DNA of 64,000 nt from Hymenopus coronatus (lineage: Eukaryota; Arthropoda; Insecta; Mantodea; Hymenopodidae): NCBI GenBank assembly GCA_030762935.1, contig CM060883.1, forward strand, positions 52,164,001-52,228,000, read 5' to 3'. The notes beneath the pieces are model-generated. The model made no database searches and had not been told where the DNA came from. It saw nothing but the letters and a program-made list of their open reading frames with translations. How positions within the stretch are numbered: the stretch's first letter is position 1; each line of letters starts with the position of its first letter. Below, piece after piece: positions 32,716 through 44,430 of this stretch. Position numbers and translations under genes: made by a program.

Positions 32716-34164
32716 TTTTTTAAAGCTGTATTTCATTTGTATTTCTTCTTTAATATCTACCTGTTTCTTTGGCATTGGACATTTTCCTTATCGCTATTGA
32801 TATTCACTATTTTTAATTTTGGTGTTATCGTTGACAATTATTACTCATTTGGGGGCGTAAAATCGCACAAATATCCATTCTCCGTACCTTCATAATAGTA
32901 AGGAGAGAGAATATCAGTATATTAAAACTCTCTGTTAGTAATCCTCTGGAGTTAGTAAAGGAAGTGATGTTCTTTGCTTCAAGCATGACAGCATGAGTAT
33001 GATGACAGCATGAGTACTATCGGGTTTTCAAGAATTTATATAACGGAATTCCCATTTATTTTAATGCAATGTTTGTACATTTACTTCACTACTCATTCTA
33101 AATTCCATGTCATACCAACATTATTACGTTTTGGCTAGCGTTACTACAAGGTACATAAGTCTTGGCAAAGCTTTGCACGTAAATTGTAACCACCAATTGA
33201 ACCATTCTTGGTCCATCATACATGCATAGTTTGGAGATGACAAGAACACCCATACTGAGTTACTGGTAGATGATGTTCACTGTTCAGTAGAATCTCAAGT
33301 CAGTGATCACATTTCCATGCAAGTATGCAGGACCTGTTCCTTCCCTATGCGAGCTGAATTTGAATGCGTTTCAGTTTCCTACAGAGATGCGAGCATTCCT
33401 TACAAGGAACCGTTCTTCTTCTGCACTTGACCCTTTGTGACGCAGTAAAACAGTCCTTTGTCCCAAGCAGTGATTAACGATTCATCTGAGCATATTCATC
33501 TGTGTCTTTGCTTAATTGCTTATCTGGGAGTTGCCGTCCACAACGTAGTAAATGTTGCTATCTGCAACAATAACCGGAAGTTCTGCTCTTTCAGCGACAA
33601 ACGCGATTATGATCATGTAATAATTATAATGAAGATGATAATCACCCAAATGTTGCTTTTATCGATACGTGTATTAATGTGTGTGCAAATTTAGCGCGGT
33701 TTTCAATTGCTACACTTCACACTCTTTTGCTATTTACGAAAGAAATTAAGAAGAGAGAACGAAATATTATGCATTAATTTCAAAGTTTTATGCTGATCAA
33801 AAAGCGCCCTTTCTCAGTTGCGGTTTGTTGATTTTTACGACAAATATCGAACAGGGTACTACTGTACGTGCGGCTTTTTTTTTTTTTTTTTTTTTGGGGG
33901 GGGGGGTCGCTCGGCTCCCGTCTTTTTTTTTTTTCTGCAGGATCGTGTAATTTCGTAAACAGAATAGAGCAACAACTATGAGCTATAAATACGTATACAC
34001 ACTGATATCTAAGGTCTGCTCCACTTAAGTTTGATCGGTATTGCGTAATGGTAATACACCTATACACCTAAATACACCTTTGAGCGCGATATACAAACCC
34101 TATGCAGAGTAACGTCGGATAATAAATACCCTGGCATGATAGCACGTACGTGCTTTCGTCATCT
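32716..34164. other. Unassigned DNA with poly(T)/poly(G) run
   Basis: T-rich and G-rich homopolymers lie at 33877-33906. A 16-bp local duplication (GATGACAGCATGAGTA-like) is near 32985-33017. No gene was recognised. Confidence 0.5.
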
Positions 34165-34375
34165 GAGAGGCAGACTTAAAACAGGATATTCGCCTATTCC
34201 ATCACGGCAGCCAATGATGGTGACTTGTCTAGTGACAGTTAAGAAACATGGGGCAAAATGCGATCCGAGAGAGGCAAGTTTAAAACGTAGTATATTCGCC
34301 TATTCCACCACGGCAACCAATAAGGGGTGAGTAGTCACGAGACAGTTAACAGATACGAGGCAAATTACAAGGAAC
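34165..34375 (+). repeat. Two-copy tandem repeat of about 105 bp with CCAAT motifs
   Basis: Copy 1 (34165-34268) and copy 2 (34269-34375) share 'gagaggca', 'cgcctattcca', 'cacggca.CCAAT' and 'gacagttaa.a.a'. The 'cgcctattcc' blocks start at 34191 and 34297. The repeated CCAAT boxes could be promoter-like, but no downstream transcript start is evident. Confidence 0.65.
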
Positions 34376-34824
34376 AGGGCAAGCACGTGTCATGAAAAAA
34401 ACTGAATTCTCCTTGTTCATTATTAACAAATCAGTTCTAGAGTTCAGGACAAGGGGCAAAGGAAGTCACTCAAAATACTACTAATGAGGTTGTTCTTGGA
34501 TGCGAGACATGCGTATTTTGTCGTAATCACGAATATCTTGAACTTATTATCGTAATTATTTATATTTATCCTAATAGTAAGCTCTCAATAATGTGTTGTA
34601 AATATCAGCAAGAACTTGTTGAATGTGCAAATGTTTAATTTAGTATTTACGAGTTAAAGATAATAAAATAAATGTGTTATCTCACCGCAAAAAGGATTTA
34701 TTTTTGTTTAATTTTATATACCATCCTTTGCTAGTAATCTGATCAGCAATTTTTCCTCTTTTATCTTCATCAGTTCATTGCCTCTTTCCTCACATCACTA
34801 AAGTTAAAATGTCTCTATAAGGTC
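34376..34824. other. Unassigned AT-rich DNA
   Basis: Nothing is recognised apart from the TAAGGT at 34819-34824, which may be the left target duplication of the following retrotransposon. Confidence 0.5.
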
Positions 34825-35300
34825 CCACCAGGGGCCTACTACGGTAGGTACGGGTTTGGCGCACCCGGGGGTTACCGAGCCACGCACCGCCACTTGACCC
34901 TACCCATCGCCATCCGGTGTTGCCACGTCCTTTTTCTGCTTTTGGTTTTTCAGTTTTTACAATGACACCCTCTTCCTCTTCTAGGCGTACAGAGATGATT
35001 AGTTCTTAAGACCTTAGGATTATTTCTCCCCAGGGGCTGACATTGTTAGTACGGGTTTGGCGTGCCCAAGCCATTCACACCCATTGTCGTTCGCTCATTC
35101 CCATCTGTCACAGCCACGTTGGAGTCTTCATATTACACTTAATATTCAACATTATGATAGCGTCTTCCTCTTCTAGGTTTATAAAATTCTTAGGTTTTAG
35201 GAATTTAAGTTTATGAACTCCTGTCTCACCAACAGGGATCTTTCCTATCTCCGTGGTTCCTGTCCCACGGTTTCGGCGCAGCTTTCAACTTGTGTGCTCA
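34825..35300 (+). promoter_or_regulatory. Tandem 5' units of the non-LTR retrotransposon
   Basis: 'AGGGGC...TA[GC]GTACGGGTTTGGCG' occurs at 34831-34862 and 35032-35062, exactly 200 bp apart. 'TCTTCCTCTTCTAGG' follows at 34971-34985 and 35163-35177. A third, diverged unit may start near 35262. Repeated 5' monomers act as internal promoters in some non-LTR elements; that role here is inferred. Confidence 0.65.
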
Positions 35301-35725
35301 AATGTGAAGGTTGAGTGGACCCTCCTCACTACCCCTTTCGTGCGACACTAGGTGCGGAGCCGTTCCGATGTCATGTACACCCACGTAGCTCAATGGAGCC
35401 GGGTCCCCACGAGCGGCTCGGCGACCGCGAGTGGCTGGGTTGATCGGGCGGACCCGGCGTGTTACCACTGTCTGGGGCCCGCTGTAATCAACCACAAGTC
35501 CCCTGAATCCACGCTGACTCCGTTGAGGCGGCGTGGCCTATAGTGGGGAGCCACTGGCGGTTTTTCCAGTGGTAGGGGCATAAAGTCGGGCCTTCCATCG
35601 GTGAAACTGTCGCATACCAGTCAATAGTGATAGTCGGAGGGTAACTCCTCTGACGTACTCCTTGAGATCAGGCCTGTAGCGGGTGCTCCTGGCCGGCACA
35701 GACCGAAAGATTTAGGTGTCTTTTC

Positions 35726-36904
35726 TTGTATCCCCCGGATGGCAAGCTGACGCCGCCGGTTCCGGAAGGGGACTATACCATCATGGCTCCTCTGCGCTCA
35801 ACCCCTTCAATACCACGTTTTTTTGTTATGCGTTTGATGCGTGAAAGTAAGACAATGAAAGACCTCAGTTCATTTTATATACAAAAGGAACTGGACAGGA
35901 TTTGCGGTAAAGTCACAAATGCAACAAGATGTAGAGATGGCACACTCTTAATTGAGATAGCCACTTCAGAACAACCACCCAAGCTCCTGAGTGCTTCTCT
36001 TTTGGGTTCTTGCCCCATTAAGGTGGAGAAGCACAAAACTTTAAATAGTAGCCGAGGTGTGGTGACGACCTCCAGTTTGGATGGTTTAACCAACGAGGAT
36101 ATAGTGAACTGTCTTTCCGATCAAGCTGTAGTTGCTGCCTATAGATTAGTTGGCAAACGGGATGACAAGCCGTTCCCATTGCGTACAGTCTTCTTGACTT
36201 TCGAGCGAACTGACTTACCAGCTTGTATTATGCGCGGTTATGAAAGAGCGCCCGTGCGGCCTTATATCCCGAACCCAATGCGCTGTTACCGTTGTCAGAA
36301 GTTTGGACATACGCAACAACGTTGTAACAACTCGCCGGTTTGTGCGCAATGTGGGCAAAACGCACATGATGGCTCTGTATGCGCTCCAGGCCCCACTTGT
36401 GTCAACTGTGGAGAGGCGCATACATCCAGCTCTAAAGAATGTTCCCGTTTTATCGAGGAGAAGACCATACAGGAGATTAGAATCAAAGAGCATTTAACTT
36501 CTCAGGCAGCACGGAAACGTTATCTCGACCTTCACCCGACTACTCCTTTGAAATATTCCGCTGCTGTCCGCCAGCCGGTGCGGAAACAGGATGCTATAGT
36601 TCAGACGCTCCCTGGCCCTCGTGCCTGTGTGCCTATAGGTATCCAGACCGCATCCTCCGAATACGTTTCTCCTCCAAAGGTAGCGCCACCAGCTTCTTCT
36701 GTGCCATCTACATCTTCCGCCGCTGTTTCTGCCCGCCCGATTCGTAAATCGCCCATTCGTCGTACAAGTCGTTCTCGCTCCCCTAACCGCACCCGCACGA
36801 CTTGTTCGGACACTGATACCAGCGATGGCAATCTGGATTGTGTCCGGTTGGCGACCACACTAGACGGAGTCGAAGCCCAACGAAAAAGAGAAAGCTTAAA
36901 CTGA
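35726..36904 (+). CDS. Gag-like ORF1 nucleic-acid-binding protein of the non-LTR retrotransposon
   Basis: Uninterrupted frame of 392 codons. The likely function is RNA binding and ribonucleoprotein formation for retrotransposition. Residues of about 30-170 form the N-terminal domain typical of insect non-LTR gag proteins. Three zinc knuckles follow at about residues 189-235: CYRCQKFGHTQQRC (CX2CX4HX4C), CAQCGQNAHDGSVC (CX2CX4HX4C) and CVNCGEAHTSSSKEC (CX2CX3HX6C), the standard trio of Jockey/I/R1-like ORF1 proteins. The C-terminal part is rich in Pro/Ser/Arg, with an RS-like stretch near residues 340-365. A second in-frame ATG at 35783 could be the real start. ORF2 begins about 50 bp after the stop. 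It is intact although its partner ORF2 is broken. Confidence 0.9.
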   Translation: MYPPDGKLTPPVPEGDYTIMAPLRSTPSIPRFFVMRLMRESKTMKDLSSFYIQKELDRICGKVTNATRCRDGTLLIEIATSEQPPKLLSASLLGSCPIKVEKHKTLNSSRGVVTTSSLDGLTNEDIVNCLSDQAVVAAYRLVGKRDDKPFPLRTVFLTFERTDLPACIMRGYERAPVRPYIPNPMRCYRCQKFGHTQQRCNNSPVCAQCGQNAHDGSVCAPGPTCVNCGEAHTSSSKECSRFIEEKTIQEIRIKEHLTSQAARKRYLDLHPTTPLKYSAAVRQPVRKQDAIVQTLPGPRACVPIGIQTASSEYVSPPKVAPPASSVPSTSSAAVSARPIRKSPIRRTSRSRSPNRTRTTCSDTDTSDGNLDCVRLATTLDGVEAQRKRESLN

Positions 36905-36956
36905 ACCCACCGGTCCCGGGCAACCATTAATTCGCTCCCTTACCGGCGCACGCATA

Positions 36957-39900
36957 ATGAACAGCAGCCTTCTTACCGTCCTCCTTATGTCCATCCTCCA
37001 ATGGAATATACGTGGTCTACGCACCCATCGGCCCGAACTGGATATTTTAATCCAGTCCTATTCACCCCTTATCGTTTGTTTGCAGGAGACCAAACTTCGC
37101 CCTCGAGATACCTTTGTTTTACGTCGGTATACCCCGGTTCGCTTCGATCTGGAACCGGATGAGGGCTCTCCTGCACACGGCGGTTCTCTAGTTCTGGTAC
37201 GTGACGACATGTGTTTCCGAACTGTTCCACTCACCACTCAACTGCAGACTGTTGCTTCCACCTTTCTCTTCCCGGTTTTAGTTTTTCAGTGTGTAGTAAC
37301 TATGTTCCACCTTCGTCTCCCCTCGCCGCTGCCGAACTTGTAAATTTAGTTTTGCAGTTACCTTCACCGTATCTTCTGGTGGGAGATTTCAACGCCCATC
37401 ACCCTCCTTGGGGATCTCCGAGGGCGTGTGCGAGGGGAACCTTAATCAGCGATCTTCTGGACCAGCTGAATCTCTCCCTTTTGAATACTGGTGAACCTAC
37501 CTTTCTCTCAGACTCTACAGGCACCCTTTCTCACCTCGATTTAAGTCTCTGTTCAGCACAGCTTGCACACCGTTTGGAGTGGAATGCTCTCTCTGACACT
37601 CACGGCAGTGATCACTTTCCAGTTGTTATTACACTCCTTCATTGTACTCCTCCAACCACTGGCACCCCAAAATTTCAGTTTAACAAAGCAGATTGGTCAC
37701 TTTATACTCGCCTAGCCCGATTTTCCGTTGCCGAATATCTCGCTGTGAATAACATGGTTGAGCACCTAACTTCCGTTATCATAGCCGCCGCCGAACGCTC
37801 CATTCCCCGTACGTCTTCCCAACCTAGGCGTACCCGGGTTCCTTGGTGGAACGAGGAATGCGGCTAAGCTATCCGTGCGCGGCGAAGTGCTCTTCGGGTT
37901 TTTAAACGTCATCCAACAGAAGATAACTTATTAGTCTATAAACGACTACGGGCTAGAGCGCGGCGCATTATCCGTGAAAGTAAGAAGGCCTCTTGGAAGC
38001 GCTATGTGGAGAGCTTTCATAGCTCGACTTAGGTGTGTAGCCGGTAAGGCAAAACTATGCACTATACCCGGTCTTAGGGTAGGAGGTGATACCCTGGTGG
38101 AGCCGGCTCTTATCGCAGATACCTTGGGCAGAGCCTTTGAGGCAGTTTCCAGTTCCACCAATTATGACCCAGCTTTTATTCCCCATACGGTCACGTTGGA
38201 AGCCCAGGAGTTGTCATTCCGCTCCGACAACCATGAGGACTACAACCGCCCTTTTAGCCTTCGTGAACTAGAACATGCCCTCTCTTTTTCTAGGCATACC
38301 GCTCCTGGGCCCGATGCCATACATGCGTCACTGCTTCAGCATTTGTCTACGGATGGTAAGCTTTTTCTCCTCCAGCTCTTTAATCGCATCTGGCTCGAAG
38401 GTGCGTTTCCTGCTGCCTGGCGCGAGGCCACCGTTGTTCCCATTCTGGAACCTGGCAAGGATCGGCAACTTCCTTCCAGCTACCGCCCAATTTCCCTAAC
38501 TAGTTGCGTTTGCAAGGTTATGGAACGTATGCTCAATGGGCGGTTTATGTGGTGTCTCGAGTCTCGGGATCTCTTGTCGAACGTTCAGTATGGGTTTCGT
38601 CGTTACCGTTCTACTATCGACCACCTGGTGTCTCTTTCGACCCACATTATGAACGGATTCCTGAGTAAAAGCCAGACTGTAGCTGTATTTTTTTATTTAG
38701 AGAAAGCTTACGACACGTGTTGGAGAACTGGCATTCTCCGTACAATTCATCAGTGGGGTTTCCGTGGTCTCCTTCCAATATTCATTCGGGAGTTCATGAA
38801 ACACCGGGTATTTCGTGTGCGTGTGGTTTCGGTTTTATCTGACTATTTTACTCAGGAGAACGGAGTACCTCAGGGTTCAGCACTTAGTGTCACTCTGTTC
38901 CTTATAGCTATCAACCCTATTGTTGACTGCCTTCCCCCAGGGATTTCCTCGTCGCTGTTTGTTGACGATTTTGTTGTGTACCTCACAGCTCGGCGTTCCT
39001 GTCTGCTCGAGCGTCGTCTTTAGCGGTATCTAGACTCTCTTTCCTCCTGGAGTGTGTCCACTTCTCCGCCGAGAAGACGGTTTGTTTAGATTTCTGGCGC
39101 CGGAAGCAGTTTCCCACTCCTTCTCTCCGCCTAGGTACAGATATGCTACCGTTTGTTGAAGAAGCGAAATTCCTGGGCTTACTATTTGATAGAAAGTTAT
39201 TTTGGTCTGCCCATATAACTTATTTGAAGGCGCGGTGCACACGTTCTCTTGATATTTTACGTGTTTTAAGTGGCACATCCTGGGGAGCCGATAGGAGCGT
39301 TCTGCTATACCTCTATCGTACATTAGTCCGTTCCAAGTTGGATTATGGGTGTATCGTCTATTCTTCAGCGCGACCGTCTATCCTTCGTCGTTTAAACACC
39401 ATTCATCATCAAGGCATACGGCTAGCAACTGGCGCCCTCCGCACTAGCCCAGTCAGTAGTGTCTGTGCGGAAGCTGCAGAACCACCGCTATATAATCGCC
39501 GTGAGTTTCTCTTGTGCAGCTACGCCTGCCGTCTGTCCAGTTGCCTCACCACCCGGCTCATTCATACTTTTTTGATGACTCTTTGGACGCTAATTACGCC
39601 TCTCGCTCCCTCGCCCTCTTACCACCAGGGGTACGTTTTCGCAAGCTTCTAGGGCAAATGAGCATGACTATGCCTACAGTGCTTCCCAAACGAGAAACCC
39701 ATTTCCCTCCTTGGATTCGCCCTGGCAACTCTTTCTATCTAGGGTCCTCATCTCTTTCGAAGTCGACTACCCCTGGTTTCATCCTTCGATCCCAATTTTT
39801 AGCCCTTAAAGACCAACATCGCGACCACATTTTTATTTATACTGACGGGTCGAAGAATGATCAAGGTGTTGGATGTGCTTTTGTGGTTGATAACCACTGT

Positions 39901-40617
39901 TTTACTTTTCGTCTTTTACAACAGTGTTCGATTTTTACAGCTGAGCTATTTGGTATTCTTCAGGCTCCTTTTTATGTGCGGCGACATGCGCTACCACTCA
40001 CTGCAATATGTTCAGATTCTTTGAGTGCTCTCCAAAGTCTTCGTCCGCTGTATACTTACCACCCAATCATATAGCGGATCCAAGATTGCCTTCACTCGCT
40101 TTCGGCAGTAGGTCTCCGTGTAACGTTTTTGTGGGTACCTGGTCACACGGGAGTAGCGGGAAACGAAAAAGCTGATTCTGCTGCCAAGAGATCAATTACA
40201 TCATCCAGGATATTTTCTTCTGCCGTTCCCGCTAGTGATCTTAAGGTGGTGTTGCGAGGGACCATTTATTCTCGTTGGGCACTACTGGTAACAAACTGCG
40301 GGTAATCAAAGCACTCCCTGGATTCTGGAAAACCTCTTGTCACACCTCCCGCCGAGAAGAGGTCATTTTATGTCGCCAGCGTATCGGACACTTAACTTAG
40401 CCACTGCCATTTATTGCGAGGAGAGCAAACTCCAGTTTGTCGGTGCGGCGCAACCTTGACAGTGAGACACGTTTTAACCCAGTGTCAATTTTTAGCAGCC
40501 ACGCGACTGTCGTTGAATTTCCCCAGTGGCATGCGTGACATTTTAGCAGACCGTCCGACTGCTGTAGAACGGGTTTTATCTTTTATTCGACAGTGCCCTA
40601 TGATTGGACGTGTCTAA
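36957..40617 (+). pseudogene. ORF2 of the non-LTR retrotransposon (EN-RT-RNase H), broken
   Basis: Pieces appear in the expected order. The AP endonuclease N-terminus (36957-37343) has ILQWNIRGL and CLQETKL; the frame shifts near 37260. The second half of the endonuclease (37211-37867) has LVGDFNAHHPPWG and SDHFPVVI, then a TAA at 37865. Reverse transcriptase (37974-39023) has APGPDAIHASLL, YRPISLTSC, QYGFRRYRSTIDHL, motif A as VFFYLEKAYD (first Asp replaced by Tyr), motif B NGVPQGSALS and motif C FVDD. The RT thumb (39143-39652) has KFLGLLFD. RNase H (39514-40074) has IYTDGSK, FTAEL and CSDSLSAL; after a TAG it has VPGHTGVAGNEKAD. The C-terminal CRCGATLTVRHVLTQC motif is at 40414-40617. These lesions make it inactive. 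Confidence 0.92.
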
Positions 40618-40862
40618 TTTTAATGGCGTTGTACAGCTTTTGTCACTAGTTGTATCTGTTTCTTTTGACCACCTTAGGTTTTTTATACTTTATTTTCGGA
40701 GTGTTATCTCCTACAGTTTAATCCTCGTTTTAGCATCTGTGTGCGTGTTTTTATAGCATGAAATCTTAGGCCTAAGTTTAAGTTTTATTTTATGCTGGGT
40801 TTTGTTTTCTTACAACTCCTAGGACGCTAATAATCTTATAGGTTGGGCGCCCTAAAACCTTA

Positions 40863-40912
<50 letters not shown>
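40618..40912 (+). other. 3' UTR and (TC)n tail of the retrotransposon
   Basis: About 250 bp of non-coding sequence is followed by about 23 TC units (40866-40912). The simple repeat sits where non-LTR elements carry their terminal tail, followed by TAAGGT. Confidence 0.6.
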
Positions 40913-40914
<2 letters not shown>

Positions 40915-40918
40915 AGGT

Positions 40919-42711
40919 AAAATTAGCGGCGCATGTATTCCAGCTTATTTTCCCAGGCATTTCCTTTCATTCGTTATCTGTTATGATGATATTGTATGTT
41001 GGAAGAGTAAACAAACAATTGACGGTATACTTCTTTAGCGGTGATTCTTAAGAGAAGGAATCCTTTAATGTTAACTATCCACTATGTAGCATGTCAGTAT
41101 GTTTAGAAAACACTGCCAAAACACCCGACTTGGTACTTCTTAGGCTATCTGCTTACCTCCGGTATCGTGAGCAAAGATGGGCCTTTGTTCCTGTGTAACA
41201 AAGTAAACCTGACCATTAGGCGTTTTGTTGATGTATCTTTGTTGGTATTGAAAACTGTATTTTCGTTTCGTTTCAGAACATCCCTGTATTTTCAAAGAAA
41301 GAAACACTTGTCTTGAGCACACAAAAGCTACCATGTAAAGAATATCGCCAATTTTTAGAACAAAACTTCCCAAAAAAGACGGGCCGCAGTTTACGCAGGT
41401 ATTACGCTTACAGCGATAAAGCTAATATCCTATGTATAAGACTGCACAAAAACGTCTATTTTTAGCAATTTTATAATTTCTTCTCCCGTGGAAAGCTTAT
41501 GAGATGAAGCGTCATGCTTTACTTTTATTTCCGCAGAATAAAATACAGCCAGATTCACATTCATATTCTATCGCATCGAATACATGCTAACACCCTGCAC
41601 TGTATTAAAAACCGAGTTCACAGTCGCAATATTTACGGTAATCCCGTACTAAACTTCAAAGTTAGTGTCAAATTTCCATGCAATCAGTGAAACAAAACAA
41701 CACAGGGTTTCTTGAACCACATTCACAATGAAGTGCAAGCGCAGATGTAAAACAGCGCAAGCGCGAGGGTAGGCCATTCCAGCCTAACGCAATAAGTTGC
41801 GTACATGCGCTCCATACAGAATTCTTTCTCTGTATGCGCACGCAAGGATAACGTTTGAAGTTTGCAAACTCTTGCGTTGCATTGCGTAATGTTGGTGTGG
41901 CTTTGTGAATGCTTACATTGAATAATATGCGTGCAAAGTTTTGTCCTTAGCCTGCCGCTGTTCATTCATTGCGAATGGGGCATTACTGGGCGTAGCAAGG
42001 AATCCACAGAACGAACATGACTCGTGGAAAATAAATATCTACATTACTAATTTCTTATACAAACTAATACAGATAGTCAAATTGTAGCGGGAACTCTGTT
42101 TTCGTCTCCTTCTCCGGCGTCCTCTGTTCAACGGGTGATGAAGATTTTACTCCTAATATCTCCTAACTAATTATATCTCAGGATGCTTTGTGGGTGAGGC
42201 AAATATTAAATAACAATGCATTTTCCCTTACTACTTGCAGTTTTTAAAGGTTTCAAGCTTGTTTCCTTACAAAATAAATTTCCATTTATAACCTTTCCAC
42301 CACTTAAATCAATTTACCAGGAGAATAATCTAACCATCTGCATATCGTCCCCTCCCCACTTAAGCACGTGGACGTGCACACAGTGTAAGATTAACTATGT
42401 CAGAGAAGAGTAATCACAAAAGAGATATGCTCTCTCTTATATACTGCCACTGGGTGACGCCAACCTTCGCGCCATAAAATGTAACAGTATCTTTGATTGG
42501 TCCCTTGGTAGCATCACTTCATATGCTATGAAAATAAATTGTGTCAAGTTTTGCTGGCATGGCGTCCACTGTCGCGTTTGGGAAAACCCAATGCTTCCCT
42601 CATACTTTTAACTTCCTGCTTGCTTTGTCTACTTCTCCAATTCCCTGTGCTTCCTGGAGGACATGTCACTACGCATATGATCTTAGAAGTAGTTTCTTTA
42701 AGAAACTTAAA
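40919..42711. other. Unassigned DNA, 1.8 kb
   Basis: Open frames below 95 codons occur on both strands, none with a recognisable domain. Base composition is near the local average. No repeats are shared with the rest of the window. Confidence 0.5.
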
Positions 42712-43700
42712 TCTATATATATAGAAAGTCGTGTTAGTTACACTATTTATAGTTCAAGAATGGCTGAACCGATTTGGCTGAAAATCGGTGGGGAGGTAGT
42801 TGAGAACCAGGAGACGGACATATGATACTTTTTATCCCGTTTCCGTGGGACGTTACATAAAACGTGGTACAGCAAAACGCAACAGACAAAAAAAAAAAAC
42901 AACAACAACAACAACAAAAAACGCATTGTTGCCTATGGTGTTTGTTTCGAGTTTCTATTAGCTTATTGTGCCGATCTTATCATTAACAATGCCGCGACCA
43001 AGACTGGCGAATCTTTCCCGGCAAAGGATTCGAAACATTGCGAATGACATTGCACGTGAAGAGCAACTATCCAATTAAATGTTTAAACTCCTTGGATGTG
43101 CCTGCCTTACCACCGCACAATTTACGACTAAAGGTTGGCTCCGTAGTAATCATGCTTCGAAACATAAACCAACCAAAACTGTGCAACGGAAGGCGTTTGG
43201 TGGTAAGTAAATTGATGAACAATGTGATTTACGCGACGATACTCAAAGGAAAATTCGAAGGTGAGGAAGTTCTCATTCCGAGGATCCCGATGATCCCAAC
43301 CGATTTGCCGTTTTGAGTTTAAACGACTTCAATTTCCGATCCGTCTTGCATTCGCCATGACCATTAACAAATCACAAGGCTAATCCTTGAAAATTTGTGG
43401 TCTGAATCTAGAAAATCCATGTTTTTCCCCATGGTCAATTATATGTGGCATGTTCACGGGTCGGAAGACATCTGCGTTATTTGCTCTTGCGCCTGATAAA
43501 AAAACAAGAAATGTCTATCACAAGGTGCTTCACTGAAGAGTGCAACCCATGCACAAAATCACGGCCAATAAATAATCATTAAAATACTTGATTTTTTTGT
43601 ATTTATATTTATTATCCTAATAAAAAATTGAACTTAATAAAATCCAAAATCTGCTCATTTATTGCTTCTAAGGCGGAAGAAAGTTCGCCGGGTCAGCTAG
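42712..43700 (+). mobile_element. Internally deleted Helitron with both termini
   Basis: The 5' end starts TCTATATATATAGAAAG directly after an A. The characteristic 'accgatttggctgaaaatcgg' subterminal region and 'atactttttatcccgtttcc' follow. The 3' end has a short GC hairpin (GGCG...CGCC, 43672-43689), seven spacer bases and CTAG (43697-43700) directly before a T. TC...CTAG between A and T is the Helitron signature, with no target duplication. Inside are the first codons of a Rep/helicase (ATG at 42989) joined to the helicase C-terminus, so about 90 percent of the coding region is deleted. It could only move with help from an autonomous relative. Confidence 0.9.
42989..43540 (+). pseudogene. 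Helitron Rep-helicase, fused N- and C-terminal remnants
   Basis: The N-terminal start MPRPRLANLSRQRIRN (42989 onward) is typical of Helitron proteins. From about 43060, in another frame, comes the Pif1-like helicase C-terminus: LNSLDVPALPPHNLRLKVGS, IMLRNINQPKLCNGRRLV and LIPRIPMIPTDLPF. A one-base insertion near 43312 shifts the frame. It then reads FKRLQFPIRLAFAMTINKSQ plus Gly (helicase motif, 43351-43380), where a TAA at 43381 replaces the usual Gln codon. Degenerate sequence follows to 'rnvyhkvl'. The functional protein would nick and unwind DNA for rolling-circle transposition; this remnant cannot. Confidence 0.88.
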
Positions 43701-44227
43701 TATATTTATATACTTTTTCTACAGGACAGTTTGCTATTCTTTTCGTTTATTTTATTATGTTTTTTGAGGGGATTTTAATTTAGTCCCTATATATATATAA
43801 ATTAAGAGAAGAAAGATGAATGTTTCACTCCTTTCTATCTCTGTCCGTTTCTATTTTACATTATTTAGCCTAAACCTATGCCCATTAGCAAATGGTTGGT
43901 GGACTGTTACCTGGAATTAAGCTAGCTCGCTTTGCCTTAATTATTTAAGTTACAACTCGCTTTTATGCATGTTTTTACCGCTAAATATTCACAACTATTT
44001 TACATTGCTTTCTATACAATTATAATATTATATACAGTTCCACTTTTATATGCTTTGTGAGCATATGGTATGTCCTCCTATACAATGTTCAAGAACTAAC
44101 GTTCCATACTGTTTAAATGCAATCGCGAGAAATAACTCAAACTTCGAAAGAACTTTAATGAAGTGTTAAGTTCAAACAATTAATAACGGATGTATAGGAA
44201 ATAATTTATGATGCAAAATGTTATTTA
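43701..44227. other. Unassigned AT-rich DNA
   Basis: Nothing is recognisable. Confidence 0.5.
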
Positions 44228-44430
44228 AAATGAACTGTGTGCTTTAAAGAGCCATTTTTTTATGTATTTATTTATTTATTTGCTGTACATTTTTGTCTGT
44301 TGCTTAAGGGTTGACAGTTATACAAACATGTATGAAATTCCTTACCGATGAAAAAATGTATTCTCTAAACATTCAAGATAGGTACATATATATATTCTAT
44401 TCATCGCGTGGTAGTTTTAAGTGAATTACT
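44228..44430 (+). repeat. Old, diverged Rep-A fragment
   Basis: 'gtgtgctttaaagagcc', 'gtacatttttgtctgttgct', 'gacagttatacaaa' and 'cattcaagataggtacat' follow the Rep-A order with many substitutions. This is much older than most copies in the window. Confidence 0.55.

Larger units (their letters stand above)
34825..40912 (+). mobile_element. Near full-length non-LTR retrotransposon with RNase H (I-superfamily type)
   Basis: Element of 6.1 kb. Its order is a 5' region with repeated units, gag-like ORF1 with three CCHC knuckles, ORF2 with AP endonuclease, reverse transcriptase, RNase H and a C-terminal cysteine-rich motif, a 3' UTR, and a (TC)n tail (40866-40912). TAAGGT flanks both ends (34819-34824 and 40913-40918), a candidate target duplication. 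ORF1 followed by an EN-RT-RNase H polyprotein is the layout of the I group of non-LTR elements (I, Loa, Outcast and relatives); the exact clade cannot be fixed by eye. It is more GC-rich than its surroundings. ORF2 has several stops and frameshifts, and a catalytic Asp is lost, so it is dead. ORF1 is intact. Confidence 0.88.
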
